From Hygrophila difformis (Eukaryota; Streptophyta; Magnoliopsida; Lamiales; Acanthaceae): 64,000 bases of DNA. The notes beneath the pieces were generated by a model, which did no database searches, was not told the origin of the DNA, and saw only the letters and a program-made list of their open reading frames with translations. A program made the translations under genes and the position numbers. This document shows positions 1-10,749 of this stretch, piece after piece (the first letter of the stretch is position 1; each line of letters starts with the position of its first letter). Location: positions 37,461,453 through 37,525,452 of the forward strand of contig JAOANR010000014.1 of the NCBI GenBank assembly GCA_030278955.1. The letters are read 5' to 3'.

Positions 1-2089
1 TTTAGCTTGTGAGTGTGTGAGAGTGTAGGGCCGAGTGGTGTGAGTTTGGCATGGGGTTTGGGACGCCGGAAATGGGTTTTCCGACGAGGGCTGTGTGCAC
101 CTCCATATTTTAGAGCCTCCAACCGTTAGGGTCACCGAAAAAGGGTTTCCGGTGAAGGGTCTGTGTAGAGGCAGCGGCTATGGTCGTTGGTGGCGAACGA
201 CAGTGAGCATTGTGGCCTTGGTGGTGGTTGCGGACGCTGGACAGTGGCGGTGCCACCGTTCTCTTCCCTTGGGCCGTTTATGTGATGGCTCCGGTTGAGT
301 TGATGTGTCATTGGGCTTTCTGAGCCTATCGATTAACAGATATGTGTAGATCTGTTTGGTATCTCCTATTTCCATTAACATTTGTTGTTATTAGTGCTCT
401 ACTAACATATTTTTGTAGATCCGGAGTAATAGAAAAGACCATTGGACTGCTGGAGTGAAACAGAGGATGCAGAGCTTTAAGTGTGAGATTTTTGGCCATG
501 CCAAAATCTCTCCGGACGAGGCCGAGCTCGGATCCGGGACAACAGCTTGGGAAATAGTTTTTCTGCTTCTATTTTCTAATTTATGAGTGAACATGTAATG
601 GTGAGATAAAGCATTGTAATCCCATAGATAGGCCTTTTGGGTTGTAATAGATTAGGTAAAACAGGGTATCCGGCTACCCAACAATAGACGTGGGGTAAAA
701 TAACGACAATAAAATATTACATTTCTCCCCCATATGATCAATTATTTGATTTGATTGGGAAATATTTTACGCTTTATATAATGCAGTGAATTATGAAACA
801 CAAGGAATATATTGACAGATATTTCTTCTTTAGTTTTTACCCATTTACGTACACACTATCATTTTTTTTGGCATAGGTACATACTATCATTTGATTCACC
901 TCTCTTTTAATTGGAAAAGAAATATTATTGTATGCATAGCAATTATGCATTGCCACAATGATACCATTATTAGTAATGAATCGGAGTAGATAGACATAGA
1001 CATATACATTCTTTGGAAATAATCTTGGAATTATGATCAAATAAAAATTTAAATCGTTTGATTTTAAATTAATAGTTCACATAATCTTATCTTTCCTTTG
1101 TTAATTATACAAATTATTAATTTCAATTAATCAATTGTTTTCTTTTCTTTTTTTTTTGGGAGAAAGGGAGGCCGGAGCGGTTCAATTAATCAATTTTTTT
1201 CAACACACGAGATTTTGATATAATCCAACAATTCAATTTCTCATTCTTGAACTATAAAGGGATTAATGCTTAGCATAGTGAGTTATTTTTTTAATATATA
1301 AATATATTTTTTCTCCAATTTTTATTAATTGTTACACTCAAATTATGTTTTCAACTAGTTAACTTTGAAGCCTTATTTTGTTAAATTAGAGAATGATTTT
1401 GAAGGTAAGCCCAACATGGATTTTGTAGTTTGTAATCTATAATTTCATTATCACTTTACCATTTTTTATTTAGCCTTATAACGAATCATATAAAACCAAA
1501 GTCGGCATCTGCACCTACCGTTTATCCCCAAAAGGCCTTCTGCGTTGTGTACAAAACAAAAAATTAGGCTTTTTATTTTTTAATATTGCATTACACACCT
1601 ACAATATAAATTATTCCAATTATATGGGCCACAGGCCCACAGTTTTGTTATAGATATGAGCTCCAACCATTGGTCTCTTTTCACAAAATTTTCAAAGCCC
1701 AATACTATTTGGGCCAGGCCCATTTCATAAACTCAGTTAGGCAGTTAAGCTTTACATAACCAACACCTCGAAAGAAAATCATCAACATCCATAAAATTCT
1801 GGCAAAAAAAACCAAATACTACTATACACATCTTCAACGTTTTCCCTTTAATGTAAGCCTTCATAAGAACACCAAATTCTTTAGTGATCAAATTCTTGGA
1901 ACTTTTCTAAGATAACTGATACATTCATAAGAACACCAAATACACTAACAATCCATCATTCCTCTGGAAACTACCACTTCCCAAATACTCCTAGTATGTA
2001 GTATAAACAAAAGCTATATGAAAATTCTTACAATCAAGAAAAACACCAAGAAGGGCTACGAACTATGATATCATCAATCAATTTGAGCA
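1..2089. other. Intergenic; GC-richer 5' part with a possible last exon, then AT-rich
   Basis: The first ~600 bases are clearly less AT-rich than what follows, but I recognise no protein in them. A good 3' splice acceptor ends at 418, and an open frame runs from 419 to a TGA at 584-586. This could be the last exon of a gene or element that starts before the window; the frame matches no family I know. From about 600 to 2,089 the DNA is AT-rich with no gene visible. It forms the 3' flank of the minus-strand UGT gene. Confidence 0.25.
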
Positions 2090-3716
2090 TCAACTCGTCT
2101 GCTCACACAGACTCACTGGCGTGGATGCCCAAGCATGATTAGTAATCGCCGCCTGCTGTTCTTGCACCCCGACAACGCCCTCCTCCGATTTCTTCTTCTT
2201 CATCATCCTCGCCTTCATTTCCTCAATAAACAAGCTGAAATTAGTCTCCGATGATCCCTCACTCCTCAACGCATTCCCCATTGTCTTACTCACTTCCCTC
2301 ACTGCATTCCTCAGCTGCTCCGACCCTTCCCCGCTCATCAGATCCTTGATCTTTTCCCCGACTTCCTCCCTAGTGATCGCTTCCCTATCGCATAGGTTTA
2401 TTCCCATCTTCCAGTCGTTCACGACGAGCTTCCGATTGGTGAATTGATCGGTGAATAAAGGGAAGCAAATTAGGGGCACTTCGCACCATATGCTTTCCAG
2501 GACAGAGTTCCAGCCGCAATGCGACATGAACCCGCCTATTGCAGGGTGGGAAATGACCTTAATTTGCCTGCACCACTGCACGATCAGCCCCTTCCCTGTA
2601 ATGCTCTTCTCGAACCCTTCCGGCAGGACGTTGGTCTCGTCGGAGCTCACAATGTCGGGGCGGATCACCCACACGAAGTTCACGCCGCTCATTTGGAGGC
2701 CGTAGGCGATTTCCTGGATGTCCTTTTTGCTTGTGGTGTGCGCGTGGCTGCCGAAGGAGACGTATAGAACGGAGCGATTGGGCTTCGTGTTCAGCCAGTC
2801 GGTGAAGTCCGATTCCGACCAGAGACTGGTGGTTAGTGTCTGGTTGGTGAAACCGGAGACGATCGGGCCAATGGCGTACGTCGGCTGCTTCAAATTCAGA
2901 GCCGAGAGCGTCTCCGATTCGAGATCCTCCACCGTGTTGCAGATTATTAAATCGGCTTTTTTGATGTCGTCGAACGCCCGGTAGATGACGCGGTGGACGA
3001 CGGTGTTCGTGTCGTCGGATTGCAGGTACGAGGTGAGATCCGTCGGCTCGATCGCCTTCACCCCTGGAATGTAATCGATCGTGTCTCTCTTTCTCTCTGA
3101 CACAAAAATTGGAAGAAAGAAGGTCAGAATTCCGCCCCAAAAACACCGTAAAAATCAAATCTTGACCATTCTTTTCTTTTCAATTGATTCGATTCTTACC
3201 GTGTGAGCCAAAGTGCCCATTTTTCTTGAGGAGATCGAGATGGTAATACAGCGACAGAACCAGCGCCGGCTCCGTCCAGAACGACACGCTGACCAAATCG
3301 TGCTTCTTGGCAATGGCCGACGCCCAGACGTAAAACGTATCGGCGATTAAACAGGTGACGGGCGGGTCAGATCCGGCCAATTCCCCGATCAATTCGTCGA
3401 CGTGGGCGGAGAAAACGTGGATCAAACCTTCGACGAACTGGTCGTGGTTCGCCGACCGATCGAACCCTAAGGGAAAGCCGTCGGAGACGGTGGCGTAGCG
3501 AATGTCGAGGCCGGAGTCGCGCGCCCCACCGAAGACGTCGACGGCGCTGGATCCCCTGGCCTGGGAAATCCGGGAATGGACGGATTGGGTGTTGACGAAG
3601 GTGATGGTGAAGCCGTTGGCGGCGAGTTTAACGGCGAGGCTGACGAAGGGGTTAATGTGGCCTTGATAAGGGTACGGAATCATGACGGCGTGAGGGTTCC
3701 GGTTAGTGGTCGCCAT
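2090..3716 (-). CDS. UGT86A1-like: UDP-glycosyltransferase, UGT86A1-like, two exons
   Basis: Family 1 glycosyltransferase that would transfer a sugar from a UDP-sugar to a small acceptor; acceptors of the UGT86A group are poorly known. Exon 1 is 3716-3200 and exon 2 is 3096-2090. The 103-bp GT-AG intron is in phase 1, and joining restores the conserved run into YIPGVKAIEP. The N-terminal acceptor domain has the catalytic His (H20, in QGHINP) and the partner Asp in IADTFYVW. The C-terminal PSPG box starts WCRQ, contains HCGWNS and ends DQ. One conserved Gly of the box is Glu here (WCEVP). The length (~508 aa) is slightly long because of a lysine-rich C-terminal tail. It resembles Arabidopsis UGT86A1 throughout and looks intact. 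It is transcribed away from the plus-strand UGT array. Confidence 0.9.
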
Positions 3717-4148
3717 TGTCCGATTATCTGTTATCTTCTTTCGTTTTTCTTGGCGTTGGCCGTTAGGGGAAAATGGTTCATAAGTTTTATGGGAATGAGT
3801 CAGTCAACCTATGAATTGCGGTGGATATTTATTTTATTTTATTATTATTCTTTGGGGTTTGTGTAAACTGTAGATCGAGGCCATTTGCAATTTATTTAAT
3901 GTATTTTTTTTGGAAAAAATTAAGATAATGGGCACATACATCATACATGTACGTACTCTATAGAAAGGTAGGGTGGGGACGTTGGGGGTAATAATTATTA
4001 ATTGGGCGGAGGAGAAAATGATTAGTAGTAATTTATTAGGGCGAATCATTGCCGGATTCTTGCAATCTTCAGTCCCCACTTTGCCGATACGATTGTACTT
4101 ACGCAGTAACGCTTCACTTGTTACATATTAGTACATGTGCACTTCAAA
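3717..4148 (-). promoter_or_regulatory. Upstream region of the UGT86A1-like gene
   Basis: This is the 430-bp space upstream of the minus-strand UGT start. A TATA-like run (minus strand ATAAATAT, about 3,825-3,833) lies ~110 bp before the ATG, the same spacing as the clearer TATA boxes of the related genes at 17.4 and 60.4 kb. No other element is recognised. Confidence 0.3.
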
Positions 4149-4412
4149 TACTCCCTCCGTCCCACCATACTTGTCTTGTTTGACTTTTTGGTACTGTTCA
4201 TTGTTTAACTTTGACTCAACGTTATTCCAAGTATATATTTGAAAAAAAATAGTCGAGTTGGGTCTTGTTAGAATCGTAAAATCATGTAGTTTTAGAATAT
4301 ATATTTTATTTAATTTTTTGTTGTATATATTTTGAGATATTAACGATTGAAAATGTGCATTGGATTGTGTGCATAAATAAAACAGGACATGTTAAGTGGG
4401 ACGGAGGGAGTA
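4149..4412. mobile_element. Stowaway-type MITE
   Basis: The element is bounded by TA dinucleotides and has terminal inverted repeats that begin CTCCCTCCGTCCCAC and end GTGGGACGGAGGGAG. It is ~260 bp, AT-rich and non-coding. The termini and TA target duplication are those of Stowaway (Tc1/mariner-derived) MITEs. The copy at 10,486-10,749 is the same family in opposite orientation. Confidence 0.85.
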
Positions 4413-4424
4413 TTAATTTCTAAA

Positions 4425-4568
4425 ATATTTTTCGGTGAAACTGGGTATTCCCATGGCACATTGGATCCAAGACTAATCACTCGAGTATCTGCAAGAGTAA
4501 TTAAGGGCGCATCTAATAAAGCAGTTTTTGCAAACACAAGACTCGAACCCGAGACCTTACTTAAGCAA
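4425..4568 (-). mobile_element. tRNA-derived SINE
   Basis: Read on the minus strand, this has a pol III box B-like GGTTCGAGTC, a body with GATTAGTCTTGG, and an A-rich tail after TTTCACC. The same body ending occurs in the truncated copy near 9.55 kb. No clear target duplication was found. Confidence 0.55.
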
Positions 4569-5097
4569 TGTTGACCTGAGAAATTATTAAGCCCGAATAA
4601 TTCCGTATTGGCCCAGCATTCTACTTCATTGCAAGCCTAGTTCACAATGGAGCCTAAAAATTTTGAGCAAAAAAATAAAGCAGGTGAATGGCGGTTCCCT
4701 TGAGTAGTCAGCTTCTGTTGAGACCTAGGATCATCATGGAGAATTGAGCAGCCTGGCATGAAGGTCAGCCTATAAATACCAGAGACGGCCTCCAATTGAG
4801 ACACATTCAACACTTCTCAAGAAGTAGCCTTTACATATTTTTTTTCATTTTTTTTGCTTTCTGTTTTCTTTTCCATTTATTTATTGCTTTCTTTCTTAAA
4901 TTGTTTATCGCTTTCTTTCGTTCTGCAATTTCCTTTGTTTTACAACTTTCTTCCATTCCCGTTGTTATTTTCCAGTTCAATTTCTTTCTGCAATTCTTGT
5001 AACCTTCGACGTTCATCAATAAATAAATAAAAAAAGAGGATTCTCATCCTCTGTAAATTTCTACGGATAACAAGCGACTATAACCCCCATCCACTCA
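4569..5097 (+). repeat. Possible solo LTR
   Basis: This begins TGTTGACC, has a promoter-like CCTATAAATA near 4,770 followed by a C/T-rich leader, then A-rich signals near 5,020, and could end at CACTCA. The flanks AGCAA and AGCCA match at 4 of 5 bases. The organisation is that of a solo LTR, but no internal region or sister copy is in the window, so the call is tentative. Confidence 0.35.
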
Positions 5098-5138
5098 AGC
5101 CAACTGTTGTTGGTTAATTTCCAAAATATTGATCCCTA

Positions 5139-5301
5139 CATTGGCCTAGGACTCATATCTCCTGAATTCCAACATTATAATTGTCTGTTCAATTTTCATC
5201 CAGCTCCCTATCCCTCCCCTTTATCCCCTTTGTAACTTATGTAGTTTGGACTCTGACACATCTTTACCGACGCATGAGTGTCAATATTTACCAAAAGAAT
5301 A
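5139..5301 (+). mobile_element. Diverged tRNA-derived SINE
   Basis: The 3' half (CCCTATCCCTCCCC, then GTAACTTATGTAGTTTGG, ending TTTACCAAAAGAAT) is a plus-strand relative of the minus-strand SINEs at 7,685 and 8,049. The box B region is degenerate (GTTCAATTTTC), so this is an older copy. Confidence 0.6.
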
Positions 5302-5884
5302 TAAAATTAAAAGTAAGATTCTAAATTTTTACTTTAATTTTGTACATACTCTTTTTGTTAAACAACTTATACATGTTATGAAAGGTTGAGAAATTAATGG
5401 TGAGAGCCTATATATACACATTATAAATAACAAAGGAAATGATAGAAGGTAGGATGAGGACCCCAACATAAATATTGAAAGTCAAGAGATTTGAATACTT
5501 ACATAATTTAATATACTTATTTAATAATTAATATTTTAAATTATTTATAAATAAAAATTATATAATATATAAATTAAAATTATGTGATTAAATGAATTTA
5601 ATCAGAACATACTTAAAGTTATTACTAATCAATAATAACAAGAGTCAACAGGGACAATAATTATGGGACAAAGTTAGTAGTAGTATATTTTTTAAAATAA
5701 ATTATGCATGAAATTATTTTGAAATTTAGTTGTTTGGGTATTGTGGATTCGGGTATGTGATAGATACATTTGGGTTTGCGGGTTGAATTGAAAAATATGA
5801 ATAGAAAAATTTTCCCATGTATATTTAATGAAAAATCAAACTTATCGGTAACTTAATAAAGAAACATAAATTTTTCTAAATTTT
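5302..5884. other. AT-rich intergenic DNA
   Basis: No reading frame, repeat boundary or RNA gene is visible here. It precedes the LINE insertion. Confidence 0.5.
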
Positions 5885-6464
5885 AATAGTTAAGGTGTAA
5901 ATAATCCGATGGCTCCCGACTTGACGATCAGAACCGCGCTGGCTACGGCGCTGTGTTGAGGAATTCGGATGGTAGTTGGATTGGGGGGGTGTCTGGATAC
6001 CTTGGCAACACTTCTGTTTTGCACGCCGAGCTTGCCGGTTTGATGCATGGGTTACAATTGGCTGTGCAAGCTGGTGTATCTAGTATATATTGTGCTTGTG
6101 ACTCTAAGGAGGTTCTAACGACTCATCTCTGAGAAGCGGTCAGCTGCGCATTGGCTTTCTCCTTATCTTGCGCGCATTGATGATTTGGTCCAACAGTTCC
6201 AAGTTTGTAGTTTCAACCACATCCTGAGGGGAAGGGAATAGTGTCGCAGATTCTTTGGCAAAGTTGGGTGCTGAAGACGAGTTGTTCTTCACTACGTGGG
6301 CGTTTCCACCGGACCGGCTCTCTTCTCTTTTGGCTGCAGATGCATTGGGCACGTGGTTTCCACGGGCTCATTGATCATGCTTCTTGTTTTCGCTTTCTTC
6401 TTTTCCTTTTTTTCCTAGCCTGTATAGGCTGCCCTACCAAAAAAAAAATAGTTAAGGTGTAAAT
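5885..6464 (+). mobile_element. 5'-truncated L1 LINE 3' end with RNase H relic
   Basis: An 18-bp target duplication (AATAGTTAAGGTGTAAAT) lies at 5885-5902 and 6447-6464. Between them a frame encodes an RNase H-like end: SDGSWIGGVSG, then HAELAGLMHGL, CDSKE and, after a stop near 6,130, NSVADSLAKLG. Acquired RNase H domains of this kind occur at the 3' end of plant L1 elements. The insertion ends in CCAAAAAAAA just before the second duplication. The 5' truncation and the internal stop make it a dead copy. Confidence 0.85.
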
Positions 6465-6942
6465 TTTTCCAAAGAAAAAGTTTACGTGTATAAGAGATAC
6501 TTGGAAATAATTTAGGGATAAAAATCAATAATTACCCCAAAAATAACTATCGTTTATGAAACAATTATACTTTAAGGTAATAATTTGTATTTTAAATTAA
6601 TAATTACTAAAATCATTAATTAAACCCTTTAGTTTTTTTTTTTTATCCTCTAGTAAACCTCCAAAAACTCCCAAAATACGTTACCCTAAGGCTATGTTTG
6701 GCTCTGTTCGTTTGCCAGCACGCATAAATGTGGCCTAAAAGAATACCCCCAAACCTAACACTGTATTAATTAAATCATTAACAAAACTTCACATTTTATT
6801 ATATTTTTAACGTAGACTTGCACCCAAAAAAAATATAATTTTTAGCATAGACTAGCTGGTCGTCCATGAAGTTAACTATACCCATTAATAATTAATAATG
6901 CACTTTAAAACTGTATATTTTTCCTGTCAACATTGGACATAC

Positions 6943-6975
<33 letters not shown>

Positions 6976-7370
6976 TTGCTTATTTTAATAACTAATTAAG
7001 TACGTGAAATCTCAACCATGAATTATACTACTTCAGTCTATATAAAGCTAGACATTGTTAACAAACTGCGCCATGTGCATTTCACTTTTTGAGGTAATAA
7101 ATTTTGGACCTCGCCAGCATTTGGCAGTATTCATTAGTTTGTAATTTAATTTTAATTGGAGGACAGGATTCTATTTTTATTGCAATTGTCTTTATTATAC
7201 TTATTAATGAAAACGATTAGTGTAGTAGTAGGATACAAAGATGCGAGTTTGTGGCTGCAGCCTTTTGATGTGATTTATCTGTTTTCTTTCCTGCAAAGAG
7301 TTGTCGAATGGATGGGTCCTTGCATTATTGTCTCTTCTATATAGTAGTGTGTCCCTATTTTATTTTATTT
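6465..7370. other. AT-rich intergenic DNA
   Basis: No supported gene. There is a short (AAAT)n run near 6,950. I see no complete mobile element. Confidence 0.5.
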
Positions 7371-7583
7371 AGGGATGGCAATGGATCGGGTCTAGATCGG
7401 CTTCACCAAGACTTAAAACCCAATTCGAGTCTCGGGTTTCGGTTTAATACTGATTCGGATCCATTGCGTTCTTTAGTAATGGTAACGGGTTGGTTCTGGG
7501 TCCATTTTTATAAGAACCAAGACCCGACCCAAGCTTGGGTCTCGCTCAATTTTCGATTTTGATCCGAACATATTGTCATTTCT
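7371..7583. mobile_element. Possible hAT-type MITE
   Basis: The ends AGGGATGGCAAT and ATTGTCATTTCT are imperfect inverted repeats around a 213-bp GGGT/ACCC-rich non-coding body. TTTATTT lies on both outer sides but not exactly abutting. The AGGGATGGCAA terminus is common among plant hAT-like MITEs; family placement is tentative. Confidence 0.4.
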
Positions 7584-7684
7584 AAGTTTATTTGTGGTGA
7601 CCTAGCCTTAGTGGTGAAAATAGATTAGGTCAGACTAGGTCTATGCTTGAACTATTCAGGTCTATTTTGGTTTTATAATGTTGG

Positions 7685-7686
7685 AG

Positions 7687-7717
<31 letters not shown>

Positions 7718-7857
7718 AATGAACAATCTATACAAACTAAGAAATGATGGTGGGATTCATATCACACAAATTACAAAGAGATAAAAGGGGAGGGATAGAG
7801 GCCGGGTGAGGAATCGAACCTCCAACATATAAGTTGGGAGTCGGGGACTTAGACAAC
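7685..7857 (-). mobile_element. tRNA-derived SINE
   Basis: Minus-strand SINE. It has a box B-like GGTTCGATTCC, then CCCGGCC and CCCTCCCC blocks, TTTGTAATTTGTGTG, and a poly(A) tail that appears as T(24) at 7,687-7,710. It is the same family as the element at 8,049-8,220. Confidence 0.75.
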
Positions 7858-8016
7858 TTTTTTATAAAATTGGAAAAAAAAAAAGATTTATTATAATTTT
7901 GATATATAGGTCTATTTTAAAATCTAAGCATGACCTATTTACTTAGATATGTCAAGTTTTAAGCATTTTAAAAGCATCCTAAGCTTATTAGTACATATTT
8001 TGAAATATTCTAAAGA

Positions 8017-8467
8017 TACTCCCTCCCTTTCTTTTTATTTGCAAGATAAGTATTTTTTTGGTAAACAGTGATACTCATATGTCGGCAAAGGTGTGTGGGA
8101 GCCCAAACCACACAAATTACAAAGGGGATAAAGGGGAGGGATAAGGGCCGGGTGGGGATCGAACTCCCAACCTATGGTTGAGAGAAGGGGGACTTGACCG
8201 CTAGGGTAAGTCCCCAACCCCTTTTTATTTGCAAGATATTGAAAAAGGATTCTATTCACACAAACTTTGATTTAAATTTTATCATTGTTATATAAGTTAA
8301 AATGTAGCCAAGTTGGATCTCGTTATATTCGTCTCATCGTGTAGTTTTGAAATATTAAACTTTTAGAATTTTTATATGTATCGAATTTGAGTTATTAATG
8401 GTTTAAAATGTGCATTGGACTGCATGCACTGTGGGTCCATAATAATTTTTATAAAACAGAGGGAGTA
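8017..8467. mobile_element. Stowaway-like MITE split by a SINE
   Basis: The termini are TACTCCCTCC at 8,017 and GAGGGAGTA at 8,467. The body matches the Stowaway copies elsewhere in this intergenic zone. A 172-bp SINE plus its 18-bp duplication sits inside; removing them leaves a normal-sized MITE of about 261 bp. Confidence 0.75.
8049..8220 (-). mobile_element. tRNA-derived SINE nested in a MITE
   Basis: It is flanked by a perfect 18-bp target duplication (CTTTTTATTTGCAAGATA at 8031-8048 and 8221-8238). On the minus strand it has box A-like TAGCGGTCAAGT, box B-like GAGTTCGATCC, and a 3' end TTTACCAAAAAAAT. It is full-length, and the perfect duplication shows it is the youngest SINE seen here. 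Confidence 0.88.
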
Positions 8468-9519
8468 TATTATTAAGTAAATAATAATAGTAATTATTAA
8501 TATATTTAATAAATTAAAAAATTTTATATAAAATTTTTACATAAGCTGACTAATATGCTTAATGGCTATTTATAAAAATATAACCCAAGCCTATTTAATT
8601 AGCTAAATTTGTTTCTGAAATTATACAATTTTTAGAATTGAGAAAATAAAATTTCATAATAAAAAATTTACCAGAGATTAAAAAAAATTTTGAAACTGAT
8701 TTATGACATAAACTTAGATGAAAAATCTAATTCTAATAGAGAAAAAAAAAATAATATTTCGATGGGGCCTCATCCCCAAGCCCTGCGTCCGCCCCTGCCT
8801 GAAGACTCATTTATTCAATATTGAGTTATTCATAAAAATGCTAAAATAGTCATATATAAATATAAAATATTGTATTTTTTTCCTATTAAATATTTTTCTC
8901 CAAGAAATAAATTAAAGGACAAAAATAAAAAAATGATATCTTTATTATTTTTTTAAATTATAATCAAATTGTTTATTTAAAATAGCGTGTTTCATATTAA
9001 TTGAAGGAGGGAATACTATTTTAAATTAAAGTGGAATTTGTGGTAAATAATGGACAATGACAAATTGTTCACCCCCACACGCATTGTTGTACTCATGAGT
9101 TTGAGAATATTCCACAGACATACCAAAACATTACAAATTGTTCAATATTTTTATTAAAAAGAGACATTTTTGTTCTCTTATTTAGGAGAATAGGAGCACG
9201 TTTATGGCCTCATTTTTTTTATTTTTTTTTATGATTTTTATATCAAATAAAATTATAAAGAAAATAAATCAAGAAGTATGTGTAAGTTAGACCATTTGTT
9301 TTGTTATTTCTTTATATGAGTTAATCTTTTTCTTTTAAAATCAGATCAATGGAGAAATGGGAGTTTTTATGTAAATATTATATATTGTTGTGTATGTAAT
9401 TAAATGTGTTATCTGACGTTGTATTAATAGAGTTTGTATATGTAGATAAGTATGCTACACTTGAGCTTAAAAATCCCCACAACACCAGAGTGATCGAAAG
9501 CTTTTATTTTTTTTGATTT
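8468..9519. other. AT-rich intergenic DNA
   Basis: Strongly AT-rich; no gene, RNA or bounded element could be supported. Confidence 0.5.
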
Positions 9520-9605
9520 TTTTAAAGGTGAATTCCAAGGTATTCCTGGGTCTCATTGCACCCAAGACTAATCCATCAAAAATCGGGTGGACATTGAAGG
9601 GTTGT
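9520..9605 (-). mobile_element. 5'-truncated SINE fragment
   Basis: The minus strand carries GATTAGTCTTGGGTGCAATG, then CCCAGGAATACC and AATTCACC with an A-rich tail. This matches the 3' part of the SINE at 4,425-4,568. The tRNA-like head is missing. Confidence 0.5.
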
Positions 9606-9699
9606 CTCTCCCAAAACAGAATTCTGCATACCAAAATATTCAAAACACTTTAATGAGCTTCAATCATATACTTCATCGTTTTTGAATAACTGGAACATT

Positions 9700-9950
9700 T
9701 AGGTATATCATGCAATCCGCTGCATATTTTTAACGCTTAGTATCTTAAATTGTGTAAAAGTAAAAATTTAAAAAATTTGATATTCAAAAACTACGCGATT
9801 AGACGAATCCAACAAGATCTCACTCGACTATATTTTATCTTATATAATTGAATTAAAAAATTAAATCAAAATTAATCAATTAATAATAAGCACTATTCAT
9901 TTATTTCAATTTAAAAAAAAAAAACAAAAAAAAAAAAACAAAGGGAGTGA
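9700..9950. repeat. Degenerate Stowaway-like relic
   Basis: The body shares GACGAATCCAACAAGATC and ATTTTATCTTATATAATTG with the relic at 11,886-12,145 and ends AAAGGGAGTGA. The 5' terminus is not recognisable. Poly-A interruptions lie near the 3' end. Confidence 0.4.
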
Positions 9951-10191
9951 GGTCTGAGAGTAACCTTATTCGGAGGAAAAGCTCGTCTAGTAAACAAATT
10001 CTCAACATTAGTGGCTTTTTAATCAACACATCTGCAACCCGATTTTCTTTGTGAATTATGTGAATTATATGTCGGATATTACATTCATCTAACCTGTCTA
10101 ATTTAAGATTTAAAGTTTGGATCTTAATAAAATAATTTATTTATTCCAAAAAAATAATCATCATTTGGGAAAAGATTGTTATAATAGTACA

Positions 10192-10451
10192 TACCTCCGT
10201 CTCACCGTTTTTGTTACGGATGAGTTTTTGACAATATTCATGGTTTAACTTTGATTCGAATTTTTTTCATAGCTATGTAAAAAAAAATATAGTCAAGTGA
10301 GATCTTATTAGATTGGTCTAATCTTGTAGTTTTAGATAATCAATTTTTTATGACTTTTATTGTACACAATTTAAATTATTAACCATTAAAAATATGCATC
10401 GGCATGCGTATCGGAGGCCTCTGTAACAAAAACAATGAGACGGAGGAAGTA
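10192..10451. mobile_element. Stowaway-like MITE
   Basis: TA flanks both ends. The termini CCTCCGTCTCA and TGAGACGGAGG are inverted repeats, followed by the inner pair TTTTTGTTAC/GTAACAAAAA. The body is ~260 bp, AT-rich and non-coding. Confidence 0.75.
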
Positions 10452-10485
10452 GCTTTCTTTTTTAAAAAATTAATAAATAAATAAA

Positions 10486-10749
10486 TACTCCCTCTGTCCC
10501 ATTTAAGATGTCTTGTTTCATTTCTGCACACAATCCAATGCACTTTTTCAATCGTTAATATCTCAAAATATATACAACAAAAAATTATTTAAAATATATA
10601 TTATAAAACTATATGATTATACGATTCTAACAAGATCCAACTCGACTATTTTTTTTCAAACATATACTTCGAATAATATTGAGTCAAAGTTAAACAATGA
10701 ACAGTGCCAAAAAGTCAAACCAGACATCTTGCCTGGGACGGAGGGAGTA
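10486..10749. mobile_element. Stowaway-type MITE
   Basis: The termini are TACTCCCTCTGTCCC and GGGACGGAGGGAGTA. Internally it is the reverse complement of the MITE at 4,149-4,412, for example the shared GTTAAACAATGAACAGTGCC. TA target duplication is present. Confidence 0.85.

Noticed and set aside
7685..8220. tRNA genes suggested by box A and box B matches
   Set aside because: The box spacing, lack of a cloverleaf and poly(A) tails show these are SINEs.
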